Shown one piece after another: positions 9,162 through 18,240 of a stretch of DNA of 64,000 nucleotides. This DNA comes from Dinoroseobacter sp965279125 (GTDB taxonomy: Bacteria > Pseudomonadota > Alphaproteobacteria > Rhodobacterales > Rhodobacteraceae), in NCBI GenBank assembly GCA_965279125.1, contig CBDIHL010000040.1, positions 1 through 64,000 of the forward strand, read 5' to 3'. A model generated the notes under the pieces. It was not told the DNA's origin, made no database searches, and saw only the letters and a program-made list of their open reading frames with translations. The stretch's first letter is position 1. Each line of letters opens with the position of its first letter. The position numbers and the translations under genes are program-made.

Positions 9162-10562
9162 TCAGAACTTGCTCTCGACGTACGTGTAGATGTAGTTGGA
9201 GCCGCCGTTCACATTGCCCAGCAGCCGTGACGAGGCAAAGATGCCCGAGCGGTGCGAGACGCCGAAGCCGATGAACGTGTCCTTGAGCGGCACCGAATTG
9301 ATGAGGTCGCCCAGGCTGACGTCAATCGTCGGGTCAATGTAGGTCAGCAGCCTGGAGGTCGGCCGCCCGCGCGCGGCCTGGCTGCTGGTTTCCTCATACG
9401 GCGCGCGCTGCGCAATCGACACCCCAAAGCCCCAGCCCAGCCGCGTCTTGACGCGATGGCTCCAGGGGAAGCCGCTGTAGAACGCCTTCATGAAGGCATC
9501 CAGCTGCACGCCGTTGCGCTGCAGGCCCTTGTCGTCATGGTGCGTGAGGCCAAGGTAGCCCACAAAGTCCAGCGGCAGGCCGTTGAGGTTTTCAATGAAG
9601 GGCTTGCCGATCTGGATGCCGGTGATCGAGGTGCTGTTGGTGTCTTTCAGCGACAGGCAGGTCAGCGTGATGATCTTGATCAGGTGACAGCCGTCGGCCG
9701 ATGCGCGCCCGTGCAGCAGCTTGACGTAGGTGTCGGACTTCTCGTCGGTCCAGGCGCGCTTGTAGGCGCCAAAGTCATAGGCCGCGCCCAGGTACACCGA
9801 GGTCTGCCCCGCATCGCGCACGATGGGGCTGCGGCGGATGTTGCGGTCATACATGGTGTGCGACACGCCGCCCAGCAGGCGCCAGCGCCCGGTCAGGTCG
9901 TATGAGCCGTACAGGCCGATAGTGGCATTGACGCCCGCGCCCGGCGCATAGGCCGGCCGCGTGGCGTTGGCCTCGAAGGGCTGCACGCCGTAGTAATAGT
10001 CGTTGAGCTTGGCGTCGCGCAATGACACGCTCACACCCGGCTGCAATGCGAGCCGCCCCGAACGGAACGGGTAGCTGTAAGACAGCCTGGCCTCGGTGCC
10101 CTGCGAAGTGTTGCCGATGTCGTGCAGCAGCTCGGCCTGCACCTTGCCCCAGTCATGCCGCGTGGTCCAGGAGATGCCCAGGTCCAGCCCGGTGCTGCGG
10201 GCGCTCATGCCGGCCAATGCGGCGGGCACCTTGTCGGCGGGAAAGCCTTCAAAGCGCTGCTCGATGAACAGGTTCAGGTTCTCGCTGTCGCTCTTGCGCA
10301 GCTTGAAGCCCACGCGGTTGCCATGCAGGAACAGGCGGTCGCCCTCATAGAGGTAAAGCGGCAGCAGGTCGTAGCGCGTGCCGCCATCAATGTAGGGCGA
10401 CTTCTCCGCCCGCACCACGGCGCCCAGGCCGGCGCTGCCGGGAATCTCGAGCAGGTCGGCAAAGGGCTCGGCCTGCGCACCACCGGCCGACAGCAGGCCG
10501 GCGGCCAGCGCTGCTGCGGCAGCGGTCTGCCGCAGGCGGGGAATGCAATGAGCGGACTTCAT
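9162..10562 (-). CDS. MipA/OmpV-family outer-membrane protein, long form
   Basis: The 466-residue secreted barrel protein has a signal peptide (AAAALAAGLLSAGGAQA, cleavage near residue 31) and ends in the outer-membrane signature aromatic residue (VESKF). The first half matches the MipA/OmpV barrel (GAVVRAEKSPYIDGGTRYDLLPL, DLGISWTTRHD, TMYDRNIRRSP). The second half, roughly residues 250-466, is extra relative to the common 250-residue family length and includes FIGFGVSHRSGIF and GGSNYIYTYVESKF. MipA was named for binding the MltA murein hydrolase; here the function is unknown. Start chosen at 10562 (MKSAHC), which places the signal peptide correctly; the open frame extends upstream to 10613. 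Confidence 0.75.
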   Translation of the reverse strand: MKSAHCIPRLRQTAAAAALAAGLLSAGGAQAEPFADLLEIPGSAGLGAVVRAEKSPYIDGGTRYDLLPLYLYEGDRLFLHGNRVGFKLRKSDSENLNLFIEQRFEGFPADKVPAALAGMSARSTGLDLGISWTTRHDWGKVQAELLHDIGNTSQGTEARLSYSYPFRSGRLALQPGVSVSLRDAKLNDYYYGVQPFEANATRPAYAPGAGVNATIGLYGSYDLTGRWRLLGGVSHTMYDRNIRRSPIVRDAGQTSVYLGAAYDFGAYKRAWTDEKSDTYVKLLHGRASADGCHLIKIITLTCLSLKDTNSTSITGIQIGKPFIENLNGLPLDFVGYLGLTHHDDKGLQRNGVQLDAFMKAFYSGFPWSHRVKTRLGWGFGVSIAQRAPYEETSSQAARGRPTSRLLTYIDPTIDVSLGDLINSVPLKDTFIGFGVSHRSGIFASSRLLGNVNGGSNYIYTYVESKF

Positions 10563-10624
10563 GCAATGAAGATTAATCCGCGTGAAATTCCGGGTATGTG
10601 CGGACCCGCACACAGCATGCTTTT

Positions 10625-12242
10625 TCAGCGTGGCGGGCTGCGCAGTGTGCGGCTGAGCAACACCACCGGGAACAGCCCGACCAGCACCAGCGCCAGCGAG
10701 GGCAGCGCCGCCTCGCCCAGCCGCTCGTCGCGCGCAAGCTGGTAGGCCACCACGGCCAGCGTGTCGGAGTTGAACGGGCGCAGCACCATGGTGGCCGGCA
10801 GTTCCTTCATCACATCCACAAACACCAGCAGCGCTGCGGCGGCCGTCGAGCGCCTGAGCAGCGGCCAGTGCACCCGCGCCAGCAGGCCGAAGCCGCCGGT
10901 ACCCAGCATGCGGGCCGAATCGTCAAAGCTGGCCGGTATGCGCGCATAGCCGCTTTGCACCGACTGCAGCGCCACCGCGCAAAAGCGCACCAGGTAGGCC
11001 CAGATGATGCCCAACGCCGTGGCCGTGACCCAGTAGCCCACGCCGCTTTGCGGCGCCGCCTGCTGCAGCCAGCCCACCGGCAGCAGCAGGCCGACGACGA
11101 TGACCGCGCCCGGTACCGCATAGCCGAGGCTGGCCAGCTGCACCACGCCGCGTGTGACGGCATCGGGCGTGCGGCGCAGGCTGAAGGCCAGGCCCAGCGC
11201 CAGCGCCACGGCCAGCGCAGCGCTGATGGCGCCCAGCCGCACGCTGTTGAGCGACCACTGCAGGAACCTGTCCCACGGCAGCACGGACCAGTCCGCCGCC
11301 AGCGGGCGCAGCATGAACAGCACCGGCAGCACAAAGCCCATGAGCACCGGCAACGCGCAGACCGCCCAGGCCACCCACCGGCGACCGCCGCGCAGCACGG
11401 CCGGCTGCGCATCGGCCGAGCCCGCGCGCGCGCCGCGCCCGGTGACAAAGCGCATGCGCTGCTGCGCCTTGTGCTCCATGCGCAACAGCACCATGACCAC
11501 CAGGAGCAGCATCGTGGCCAGCTGCGCCGCGGCAATGCGGTTGTCCATCGACAGCCAGGCCTTGTAGATGCCGGCGGTGAAGGTCTGGATGCCGAAGTAG
11601 CTGGACACGCCGAAGTCCGCCAGCGTTTCCATGAGCGCGAGTGCCACGCCCGCCGCCACCGCCGGCCGGGCCAGCGGCAAGGCCACCTGCCGGATGCGGC
11701 GGGGCAGCGGCGCGCCCAGCAGCCGCGCGGCTTCCATCAGGTGCGCGGCACGCTCGCTCAGCGCGGTGCGGGCCAGCAGGTACACATAGGGATACAGCGA
11801 GAAGGTGAACACCCAGGCCGCGCCGGCCAGGCTGCGGATCTCGGGGAACACGCGGCCCTCCAGGCCGAACGCCGCGCGCAGGCCGGTCTGCAACGGGCCG
11901 CTGAACTGGCAGGAAGTCTGTGTAGGCATAGGCCGTCACATAGGCCGGCATGGCCAGCGGCAGCAACAGCGCCCACTCAAACGTGCGGCGGCCCGGGAAG
12001 TCAAACAGCGTCACCGCCGCCGCGCCCGCCATGCCCACAAGCATGACGCCAACGGCTACCAGCACGCACAGCACCAGCGTCGTCCAGGCGTAGTCCGGCA
12101 GCACGGTGCGGCTCATCTCGCCGAGGATCTGCGCGCTCTGCGCATTCCACTGGAACCATGAGCCGAGCACCGCCAGCACCGGCAGCGCGAGCACGGCGGC
12201 GAAGAGCAGGAGGAAGGGGTGGCTGAGCCGGCGCGTCGGCAT
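10625..12242 (-). pseudogene. Iron(III)-type ABC permease, single-base frameshift
   Basis: Together the two frames encode a 538-residue FbpB/SfuB-like inner-membrane permease with two binding-protein-dependent transport domains. The 5' part (MPTRRLSHPFLLLFAAVLAL, PDYAWTTLVLCVLV) runs to TAYAYTDFL; the rest resumes in another frame with QFSGPLQTGLRAAFGLEG, SLYPYVYLLARTALSERAA, SVRLGAISAALAVALALGL. Removing one G from the pair at 11908-11909 (plus strand) restores AYTDFLQFSGPLQT, the expected family sequence, and a full-length protein. It is either a real disrupting mutation or a sequencing error. It is divergent from its likely ATPase at 12314. No periplasmic binding protein gene is nearby. 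Confidence 0.8.
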
Positions 12243-12278
12243 TGAAGGGGCTGTAAAGGGAATTGGGCAAGGCCTGAT

Positions 12279-12297
12279 GTAAATGAGAATTGTAAGC
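12279..12297. promoter_or_regulatory. Possible Fur box
   Basis: The sequence around AAATGAGAATTGTAAGC shares the AATGAnAAT core and about 12 of 19 positions with the Fur consensus. It lies in the 71-base divergent region between the ABC permease and ATPase genes, where iron control would be expected. The second half-site is poor, so this is tentative. Confidence 0.4.
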
Positions 12298-12313
12298 ATC
12301 TACAATCAAGCCC

Positions 12314-13483
12314 ATGTTTCTAGAGATCTCGCAGCTTGCGGTGCAGTACCCGGGCCGTCCCCGGCCGGCCGTGGATGGCGTGTCGTTCGGGTTGGCTGCC
12401 GGAGACATCGGCGTGCTGATCGGCCCGTCGGGCTGCGGCAAGACGACCCTGCTGCGCGCTGTCGCGGGCCTGGAGCAGGTGTCGGGCGGCGAGATCAAGC
12501 TGTCGGGCGAGCTCGTCAGCAGCGCCCGGCAGAACCTGGCGCCGGAGTCGCGCCGCATCGGCATGGTGTTCCAGGACTATGCGCTGTTCCCGCACCTGGA
12601 TGTGGGCCAGAACGTCGGCTTTGGCATCCACGGCATGCCGCGCGCACAACGCGCCGCCCGCGTGGCCGAGGTGCTGGCCCTGGTGGGCCTGGAAGGCAGC
12701 GAGCGGCGCTACCCGCATGAGCTCTCCGGCGGCCAGCAGCAGCGCGTGGCGCTGGCCAGGGCCCTGGCACCGCAGCCGCGCCTGCTGTTGCTGGACGAAC
12801 CCTTCTCCAACCTCGACGTGGACCTGCGCGAGCGCCTGGCTCACGAGGTACGCGGCATCCTCAAGGCCGCGCAGGCGACGGCCCTGTTCGTCACCCATGA
12901 CCAGCTGGAGGCCTTTGCCATCGGCGATGTCATCGGCGTGATGCACGAGGGCAAGCTGCACCAGTGGGACGATGCCTATACGCTGTACCACCGCCCGGCT
13001 TCGCGCTTTGTGGCGGACTTCATCGGCCACGGCGTGTTCACGCCGGCGCGCATCTCGCAGCAGGGCGGCAACGTGGTGGTGGAAACCGCGCTGGGCGCGC
13101 TGGCCGACATGGAGGAGTGCCCGCTGCCCGGTGCGTTTGCAAACGGCGAGTGTGATGTGCTGCTGCGCGCCGACGACATCGTGCATGACGACGATGCGCC
13201 GGTGAAGGCCGAGATCATCCGCAAGGCGTTCCGCGGCTCGGAGTTTCTCTACACCTTGCGCCTGAAGACCGGCGAGACGGTGCTGGCCCATGTGCCCAGC
13301 CACCACGACCACAGGATCGGCGAGTGGATAGGCATCCGCGCCGAGGTGGACCATGTGGTGACCTTCGAGCGCACCTGCCCTGTTGCAGGACGCGGCTTGT
13401 GCCAGATGCCCTGTGATGTGGCTGAGGGTGAGCGGTGCGAGGCTGCTGCGCCTGCCGTGCTTTCATCTGCGGTTTCTTCCTGA
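12314..13483 (+). CDS. Iron(III)-type ABC transporter ATP-binding protein
   Basis: This 389-residue importer ATPase resembles FbpC. Walker A is at residues 37-45 (GPSGCGKTT), Q-loop FQDYALFPH at 86-94, signature LSGGQQQ at 137-143, Walker B LLLLDEPFSN at 157-166 and H-loop VTHD. A TOBE-like regulatory region follows (LLRADDIVHDDDAPVKAEI). About 35 residues after VTFERT are unlike the family and give a longer C-terminus than the usual 350. It is divergent from the frameshifted permease and shares its intergenic region, so the two probably form one transporter. The substrate (Fe3+ or a similar ion) is inferred from the family. Confidence 0.87.
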   Translation: MFLEISQLAVQYPGRPRPAVDGVSFGLAAGDIGVLIGPSGCGKTTLLRAVAGLEQVSGGEIKLSGELVSSARQNLAPESRRIGMVFQDYALFPHLDVGQNVGFGIHGMPRAQRAARVAEVLALVGLEGSERRYPHELSGGQQQRVALARALAPQPRLLLLDEPFSNLDVDLRERLAHEVRGILKAAQATALFVTHDQLEAFAIGDVIGVMHEGKLHQWDDAYTLYHRPASRFVADFIGHGVFTPARISQQGGNVVVETALGALADMEECPLPGAFANGECDVLLRADDIVHDDDAPVKAEIIRKAFRGSEFLYTLRLKTGETVLAHVPSHHDHRIGEWIGIRAEVDHVVTFERTCPVAGRGLCQMPCDVAEGERCEAAAPAVLSSAVSS

Positions 13484-13559
13484 AGCTTTGAGTGCAGCGC
13501 CTGCGGCGCTGAGAATGTCGGGCCGCGCTTTGCGCGATTCTTCACTCCTGTAGCTGTTC

Positions 13560-13792
13560 GCAAGGCTGTGGGTAGGGCTGTGGGCGCTTCACTGCGGCGC
13601 CCCTACGCTGCGCTTCGGGGTCCCCTGCGCTTCTCGAAATCGAGGGGTCGCTACGGGTCGAATTTTGCAAAGAGCGCTGAACGCGCCTTTGAAAAATTCG
13701 CTCCTTCGCTTCTCCGCTTCGCGGAGCAACCCTCGATTTCTGCGATGCTCGGCACCGCAGAGGCGCGCCCACAGCCCTACCCACAGCCTTGC
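13560..13792. repeat. 233-bp imperfect palindrome
   Basis: Perfect 28-base arms lie at 13560-13587 and 13765-13792 (GCAAGGCTGTGGGTAGGGCT then GTGGGCGC, and its complement). Inside are matching blocks 13636-13646/13730-13740 (GAAATCGAGGG) and 13659-13672/13687-13700 (CGAATTTTGCAAAG, one mismatch). The centre is AGCGCT near 13676, and a separate small hairpin CTCCGC-TTC-GCGGAG sits at 13712-13726. It could be a MITE/REP-like element or an RNA hairpin. No coding gene is supported here; the ATPase ends 76 bases upstream. Confidence 0.75.
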
Positions 13793-13831
13793 AGCCTGCA
13801 GCGTGGTGCGCCACCAGTTGGGTCTTCCTGA

Positions 13832-14048
13832 ACCGCGAGACGCAACATCCATCTCGCGGTGAGTGGTGTGTGCGACGGGCCGGCCGTGGAGGCACCGCCG
13901 AGCAGCGCATGGCTTGCGGGCGCGCGCGCAGCGCGCTTCGTGAACTGACTCACTGCGGTTGTCCGAGCGGAGAGAGCCGAAGGCGAACGCAGCGAGTTCC
14001 GCAGTGGCCCGCAAGACAGAGCAGCACAGGGGAGCCGCCGAAGGCGGC
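13832..14048. other. Intergenic stretch dense in inverted repeats
   Basis: This gene-free stretch holds several stems: ACCGCGAGA/TCTCGCGGT (13832-13840, 13852-13860), CTTGCGGGC/GCCCGCAAG (13914-13922, 14007-14015), CACTGCGG/CCGCAGTG (13951-13958, 13999-14006; its right arm abuts the previous one) and GCCGCC-GAA-GGCGGC (14034-14048). It may be a structured RNA or a repeat element. No ribosome site or conserved protein frame was seen between 13484 and 14215. Confidence 0.4.
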
Positions 14049-14215
14049 CGGTGACGTCGGCCGGCACGGCGCATACACCGCTCGCCGCAGGAGACAATCT
14101 GTGCGTGAGATGACGCGCAACGCGGGGCCCGACATTCCCAGCGCCGCAGGCGCTGCCATTGTGGCCGCGCAGACAAGGCATGGACTGCACCATGGCGCTG
14201 CGGCAAAATGCCGCC

Positions 14216-15170
14216 ATGGCCCAAGACGCAGACCCCCAGCTCCAGCCCCATCTTGCGCGCATTGCGGCGCTGGTGGCCAATGCACCTGGCACGCCCCTGG
14301 AGAAGCGGCGCGCGGCCTCGCTGGCGCTGTCCAGCTATGTGGACGACAACACCCTGCCCACGCTCAAGGCGCCGCGCACCGCGACGAAGGATGGCGCTGT
14401 CTCCGCGCGCGGCAGGCGCATCGGCACACGGACCTACATTCCTGAAGACGGTCCGGGCGGCGACCTGACGCTGCTTTACTTTCATGGCGGCGGCTGGGTG
14501 TCGGGCAACCTGGAAAGCCACGACGACCTGCTGCGCCGCGTGGCGCACATGCTGGGCTGCACGCTCATTGCAGTGGACTACCGGCTCGCGCCCGAGCATG
14601 CGATGCCCGCCGCGCTGGAAGACGCGGCCGAGGTGCTGGGCCACCTGCGCGAAAACCTCAAGGGCCGGCCGGGTGCGCGCTTCGCGCTGGGCGGCGACAG
14701 CTCCGGCGCACACATTGCCGCCGTCACCGCCAACACCATCGCGCCCGACGCCGCCGGGCTGCTGCTGTTCTACCCGGTGGTGCGGCCCGCACTTCACCAC
14801 CCGCAGCTACATCGAGCGCTGCAACAGCAACCTGACGGTTGGCATGATGAAATGGTTCTGGGAGCAGTACCTGGGCATGGGCATTGAGGGCGACAAGCTG
14901 GACACGCCCGATGCGCGCATCGACCTGCTGCAGCAGAAATGGCACCGGGCACCGCCGCCCGCCGTGGTGCTCACCGCCTGGCATGACCCGCTGTGCGACG
15001 AAGGCAGCGCCTATGCGCGCCACCTGGCCGAAGCCGGGGGCGAAGTCCGGCTGACCTGCGCCAACGGCATGCCGCACGGCTTTGCGCGCTTCTGCGGCAT
15101 CAATGCGACGGCCGAGCGGCACATCGCGCAGGCGGTGCGGGATTTTGCGGGGCTGACTAAGAGGACATAA
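14216..15170 (+). pseudogene. Alpha/beta hydrolase (HSL family), single-base frameshift
   Basis: Two frames together encode a 317-residue hormone-sensitive-lipase-type esterase. The first carries the oxyanion-hole motif HGGGWVSGN and the nucleophile elbow GDSSGAH. The second resumes at PHFTTRSYIERCNSN and carries the acid (TAWHDPLCDEG) and the catalytic His (GMPHGF). Deleting one C from the triplet at 14786-14788 joins them as YPVVRPHFTTRSY, the normal family course. The start at 14216 is the last of several ATGs (14180, 14192); no clear ribosome site decides. The 3' end overlaps the convergent amidohydrolase gene by 14 bases. Real mutation and sequencing error are equally possible. Confidence 0.78.
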
Positions 15171-16512
15171 GCAGGCGGCTGCGTGATCGCCCCAGGCTTT
15201 CCTGCAGCCGCGCCAGGCTTTCAACGGCGTACACAAGCTTGCCGTCACGTTTGACGCAATGCCCGCCGACGAGCACCGTATCAATGTCGGCATGCTCCGC
15301 ATACATGACCAGGGCGGCGGCCGCGTCGCTTTCAGCGGCGGGAAACATGTGTGGCGAATCGCATCGCACAAGCACCAGGTCAGCCTGCTTGCCCGGAGTA
15401 ATTGAACCGATGCGGTCCCAAAGCCCGAGAGCCTTCGCACCGCCTTCGGTAATCCAGCGCAGGGCATGCCGCGCCGTGGTGGCGTGGCGCGCTGGCGGCC
15501 ACGCGCCCTGAACAGAAAGAGCCCGGTTATCCGACTCGCGCTGGTGCAGGAAAGCATGGCGTGCAACGCTGAGCATAGAGCCATTGAAATGCGGCGCGAG
15601 GTCCGAGCCCAGCGAAGCGACCTGCCCGAGCGCCTCGACACGGCCCATGACGGCCGGCATCTGGGAGTTCATCATCTCGCTCAGCGAGGTGGCCGTGATC
15701 GTGCAGCCGGCGTCGACGATCATCTTCATCTCGTCCGTATCCAGGTAGTTGCCATGCGCGAGGTTGTGGTCAGGCCCAAGCAGGCCCTCCCGCGCCAGCC
15801 GCCACATCCCGTCCGGGCAGCGGCGCGCTCCCGGACGGCCCCAGGTGTGGGCGCTCGTCATGAGCCCGAACTCGCGGGCCATCCGGATGTCGTGCTGCGC
15901 GACCTCGTAGGTACTCCAGTCGGGCCCCAGGATGCACATCGCCAGGGTGACCCGATGGTGGTCACTGGCAAGGCGCCCGTGGCGCAGCCGCGCCACTTCA
16001 TCGCGTGGATGAGGCAGTTCCCAGTACGGCGCCTGCCCTGGAATCTCGGGTGGCTTGGCGGTTCCATGGCCGAACACCGCGCGGATGCCTGATGCGTCGA
16101 GCGCATCCAGCGAGGCGTCCGTCATGTCGGGGCTGCGCAGGTTGTGGCACCAGTCAAACAGCGTGGTCGTGCCCCCTGAGATCTGCGCAAGCGCCCCGTA
16201 AAGGGTCGCATCGTGGTTGTCGGCCGCCGTGTAGCGCGTGGCCGCACCGCTGTGGATGTTGCGCATGTATTGCGCGCTGGTCCAGTCGGCCCCGGTTCCA
16301 CGCAAGGCCGTTTGCCAGGTGTGGATGTGGGCGTTCACAAATCCCGGTACGGTGATCATGCCGCCGGCATCAAGAACGTCGGCGTCCTGCACATGCAAGG
16401 ACGGTCCGACCGCGTGAATCACGCCGTCCTCGATGAGGATGTCGCCCCGTTCAACGTCCTTCAAGCCGGGGTCCATGGTGACGATGCGCGCGCCCTTCAC
16501 CAGCAGACGCAT
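15157..16512 (-). CDS. Amidohydrolase, MtaD/TRZ-ATZ-like
   Basis: This is a 451-residue metal-dependent deaminase/hydrolase of the cytosine-deaminase/S-adenosylhomocysteine-deaminase branch. Metal ligands are visible: HIH at residues 62-64 (VNAHIHTW), His in SAHTWGRP, His in LAHGNYLD and the Asp of SLGSDLAPH. It ends with GKQADLVLVRCDSP, the usual beta-sandwich return. The substrate is unknown; the family deaminates or dechlorinates N-heterocycles. It is the last gene of the GntR-led operon, starting 2 bases after a Bug gene, so its substrate may be what that binding protein imports. Confidence 0.85.
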   Translation of the reverse strand: MRLLVKGARIVTMDPGLKDVERGDILIEDGVIHAVGPSLHVQDADVLDAGGMITVPGFVNAHIHTWQTALRGTGADWTSAQYMRNIHSGAATRYTAADNHDATLYGALAQISGGTTTLFDWCHNLRSPDMTDASLDALDASGIRAVFGHGTAKPPEIPGQAPYWELPHPRDEVARLRHGRLASDHHRVTLAMCILGPDWSTYEVAQHDIRMAREFGLMTSAHTWGRPGARRCPDGMWRLAREGLLGPDHNLAHGNYLDTDEMKMIVDAGCTITATSLSEMMNSQMPAVMGRVEALGQVASLGSDLAPHFNGSMLSVARHAFLHQRESDNRALSVQGAWPPARHATTARHALRWITEGGAKALGLWDRIGSITPGKQADLVLVRCDSPHMFPAAESDAAAALVMYAEHADIDTVLVGGHCVKRDGKLVYAVESLARLQESLGRSRSRLLMSS

Positions 16513-16514
16513 GG

Positions 16515-17552
16515 TCAGCCCTCCAGCTTGATATTGGCCTCGCGGATCAGCTTGCCGAAGCGGGTGCGTTCCTCCTCGATCATGGCCGCAAAAACCTGCG
16601 GCGAGGTGGTCGTGAGCTCTGAACCCTGCTGTGCAAGAACGCCGCCGACCTCGGGCTTGCGCGTGCCTTCGACGACGGCGCGGTTCAGGATGTCGATGAT
16701 CGCCGGCGGCGTGCCCGCCCGCGCAGACAGCCCCACCCAGCCGCGGCAGTCGAAGCCGGGATAGCCGAGCTCAGCCACGGCGGGAATGTCGGGCAGCAGC
16801 TGTGCGCGCTTTTGCGTGGACACCGCCAACCCCTTGATCTTTCCGGCCTTGATCTGCGCGGACGCGCTTGCCAGGTCGATGAATATGAAATCAAGATGGT
16901 CGCCCATCACGGCCAGCAACGCGGGCGCAGCGCCCTTGAAGGCGACGTGCTGGACGTCGATGCCGGCTCGCTGCTTGAACTGCTCGCCGATCATGTGCGG
17001 AGGCGTCGCATTGCCCGACGAGCCAAAGCTCAGTTTTCCGGGATTCGCCTTGGCCAGCGCCACCAGGTCCTTCAGCGACTCCACCTTCAGGCCGGGCCGG
17101 GTCAGCAGCACCATGGGTGTGACCGCCAGCTGCGTCACCGGCGCAAAGTCGTTCTGCAGGCTGAACTTCAGGCCGGTGGCAAGGTTGGGAAGCACGGCCA
17201 TGTTGGTATCGCTGCAGACCACAAGCGTATGGCCGTCCGGCGGCGTGCGGGCCACATGGTCAAGCGCGATCATGGTGCCGCCGCCCGGCCGGTTCTCCAC
17301 GATGGCGGGCTTGCCAAGCACGTCCTGCAGCGCCTTGGCCACCATGCGCGCACAGGTGTCATTCAGGCCCCCGGGAGGAAACGGCGACACCACGACAATT
17401 GGCCGGTTTGGAAAAGGGGCCTGCGCGTGGACGGCAGCAGGCCACAGCGCGGCAACGGGCGCAACGGCAAGCCCCGCCGCCGCGGTGAGGATGCGCCGCC
17501 GTCCGCCTTGCGTGGTGTCCTGCCTCCGGGTTGCGATGTACTGGTCAGCCAT
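16515..17552 (-). CDS. Bug/TctC-family periplasmic binding protein
   Basis: This is a 345-residue periplasmic solute-binding protein of the tripartite tricarboxylate transporter (TctC, 'Bug') family. It has a Tat-like leader with twin arginines (GGRRRILTAAAGLAVAP) and the family signatures PNRPIVVVSPFPPGGLNDTCARM, VENRPGGGTMIALDHVARTPPDGHTL and LSFGSSGNATPPHMIGEQF. No TctA or TctB membrane gene is in the window. It sits in the GntR operon between a DUF1185 gene and the amidohydrolase. The ligand is probably an organic acid but cannot be read. Confidence 0.9.
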   Translation of the reverse strand: MADQYIATRRQDTTQGGRRRILTAAAGLAVAPVAALWPAAVHAQAPFPNRPIVVVSPFPPGGLNDTCARMVAKALQDVLGKPAIVENRPGGGTMIALDHVARTPPDGHTLVVCSDTNMAVLPNLATGLKFSLQNDFAPVTQLAVTPMVLLTRPGLKVESLKDLVALAKANPGKLSFGSSGNATPPHMIGEQFKQRAGIDVQHVAFKGAAPALLAVMGDHLDFIFIDLASASAQIKAGKIKGLAVSTQKRAQLLPDIPAVAELGYPGFDCRGWVGLSARAGTPPAIIDILNRAVVEGTRKPEVGGVLAQQGSELTTTSPQVFAAMIEEERTRFGKLIREANIKLEG

Positions 17553-17625
17553 TGCATGTCTCCTTAAAAAACAATGTTGATTCCCGATCGGGCCGGCTTT
17601 GCGCGGGCCCGGTCCGGTCCCGGCG

Positions 17626-18204
17626 TCAACGCTGGCCGTCGCCCACGGAGACCTTGTCTTTCGTCAGGCCGCCCAGGCGCTCGTGCACGCGGCCTCCGGT
17701 GCCCATGACCAGCGCAAACAGGATCTCGTCGGGCCTTGGCGCATCCTGCAGGCCGACCTCGGTGTTGTTGAAATGGCTGCGCACATAGGCAGCGTGGATG
17801 TAGTGCACCGGCACCATCATGCGGTAGCCCGTTGCCGCCACTGCCATGTTGGCAGGCACGATCGCCTTGGGCTCGCCCAGCAGCGCGCGCATGGCCCAGC
17901 CGCCGGCTTCATGCCAAACGGCGGCGTGCTCCAGTTCCCCGTTGACGCCGACGATGGCGGCCTTGCTGTACACCTCCACCTTGTCCTTGCCAAGGGCATC
18001 AACCAGTTCCTGCGCCAGCAGCGTGCCCAGGCCGCGCAGCTCGGCCATGAACGGCAGGAGGTTGGGTTCATAGCGGCCGGCATACGGGTTCCGGATGACG
18101 GCGCAGGCGGAGGCGAGCTTCAGCGGCACGGCCGGCGGCGGCCCGCCTTCATGCAGGATGGTTTCGATGGTCAGGCTGCGTTTGCGGATTTCGATCAATG
18201 ACAT
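17626..18204 (-). CDS. DUF1185 / 'amino acid synthesis' family protein
   Basis: This 192-residue protein matches the DUF1185 family by its layout: MSLIEIRKRSLTIETILHEG, the core NPYAGRYEPNLLPFMAELRGL, then KAAIVGVNGELEHAAVWHEAGG and YRMMVPVHYIHAAYVRSHF. The family fold is enzyme-like but its reaction is not established to my knowledge. In this operon it lies between two Bug genes with gaps of 36 and 73 bases, consistent with a role in processing an imported compound. Confidence 0.75.
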   Translation of the reverse strand: MSLIEIRKRSLTIETILHEGGPPPAVPLKLASACAVIRNPYAGRYEPNLLPFMAELRGLGTLLAQELVDALGKDKVEVYSKAAIVGVNGELEHAAVWHEAGGWAMRALLGEPKAIVPANMAVAATGYRMMVPVHYIHAAYVRSHFNNTEVGLQDAPRPDEILFALVMGTGGRVHERLGGLTKDKVSVGDGQR

Positions 18205-18240
18205 GGTTGTGCCTGTCTGCTGTTGTATGGCTGGTGATGG

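Noticed and set aside
10598..12046. 482-codon plus-strand frame across the ABC permease
   Set aside because: It lies opposite the permease, is His/Gln/Arg-rich and matches no family; the permease reading explains the DNA once one base is removed.
10923..12299. Single 458-codon minus-strand protein in the permease region
   Set aside because: Only its first part is permease-like; after AYAYTDFL it reads as nonsense while the true continuation is in another frame, so it is a frameshift product.
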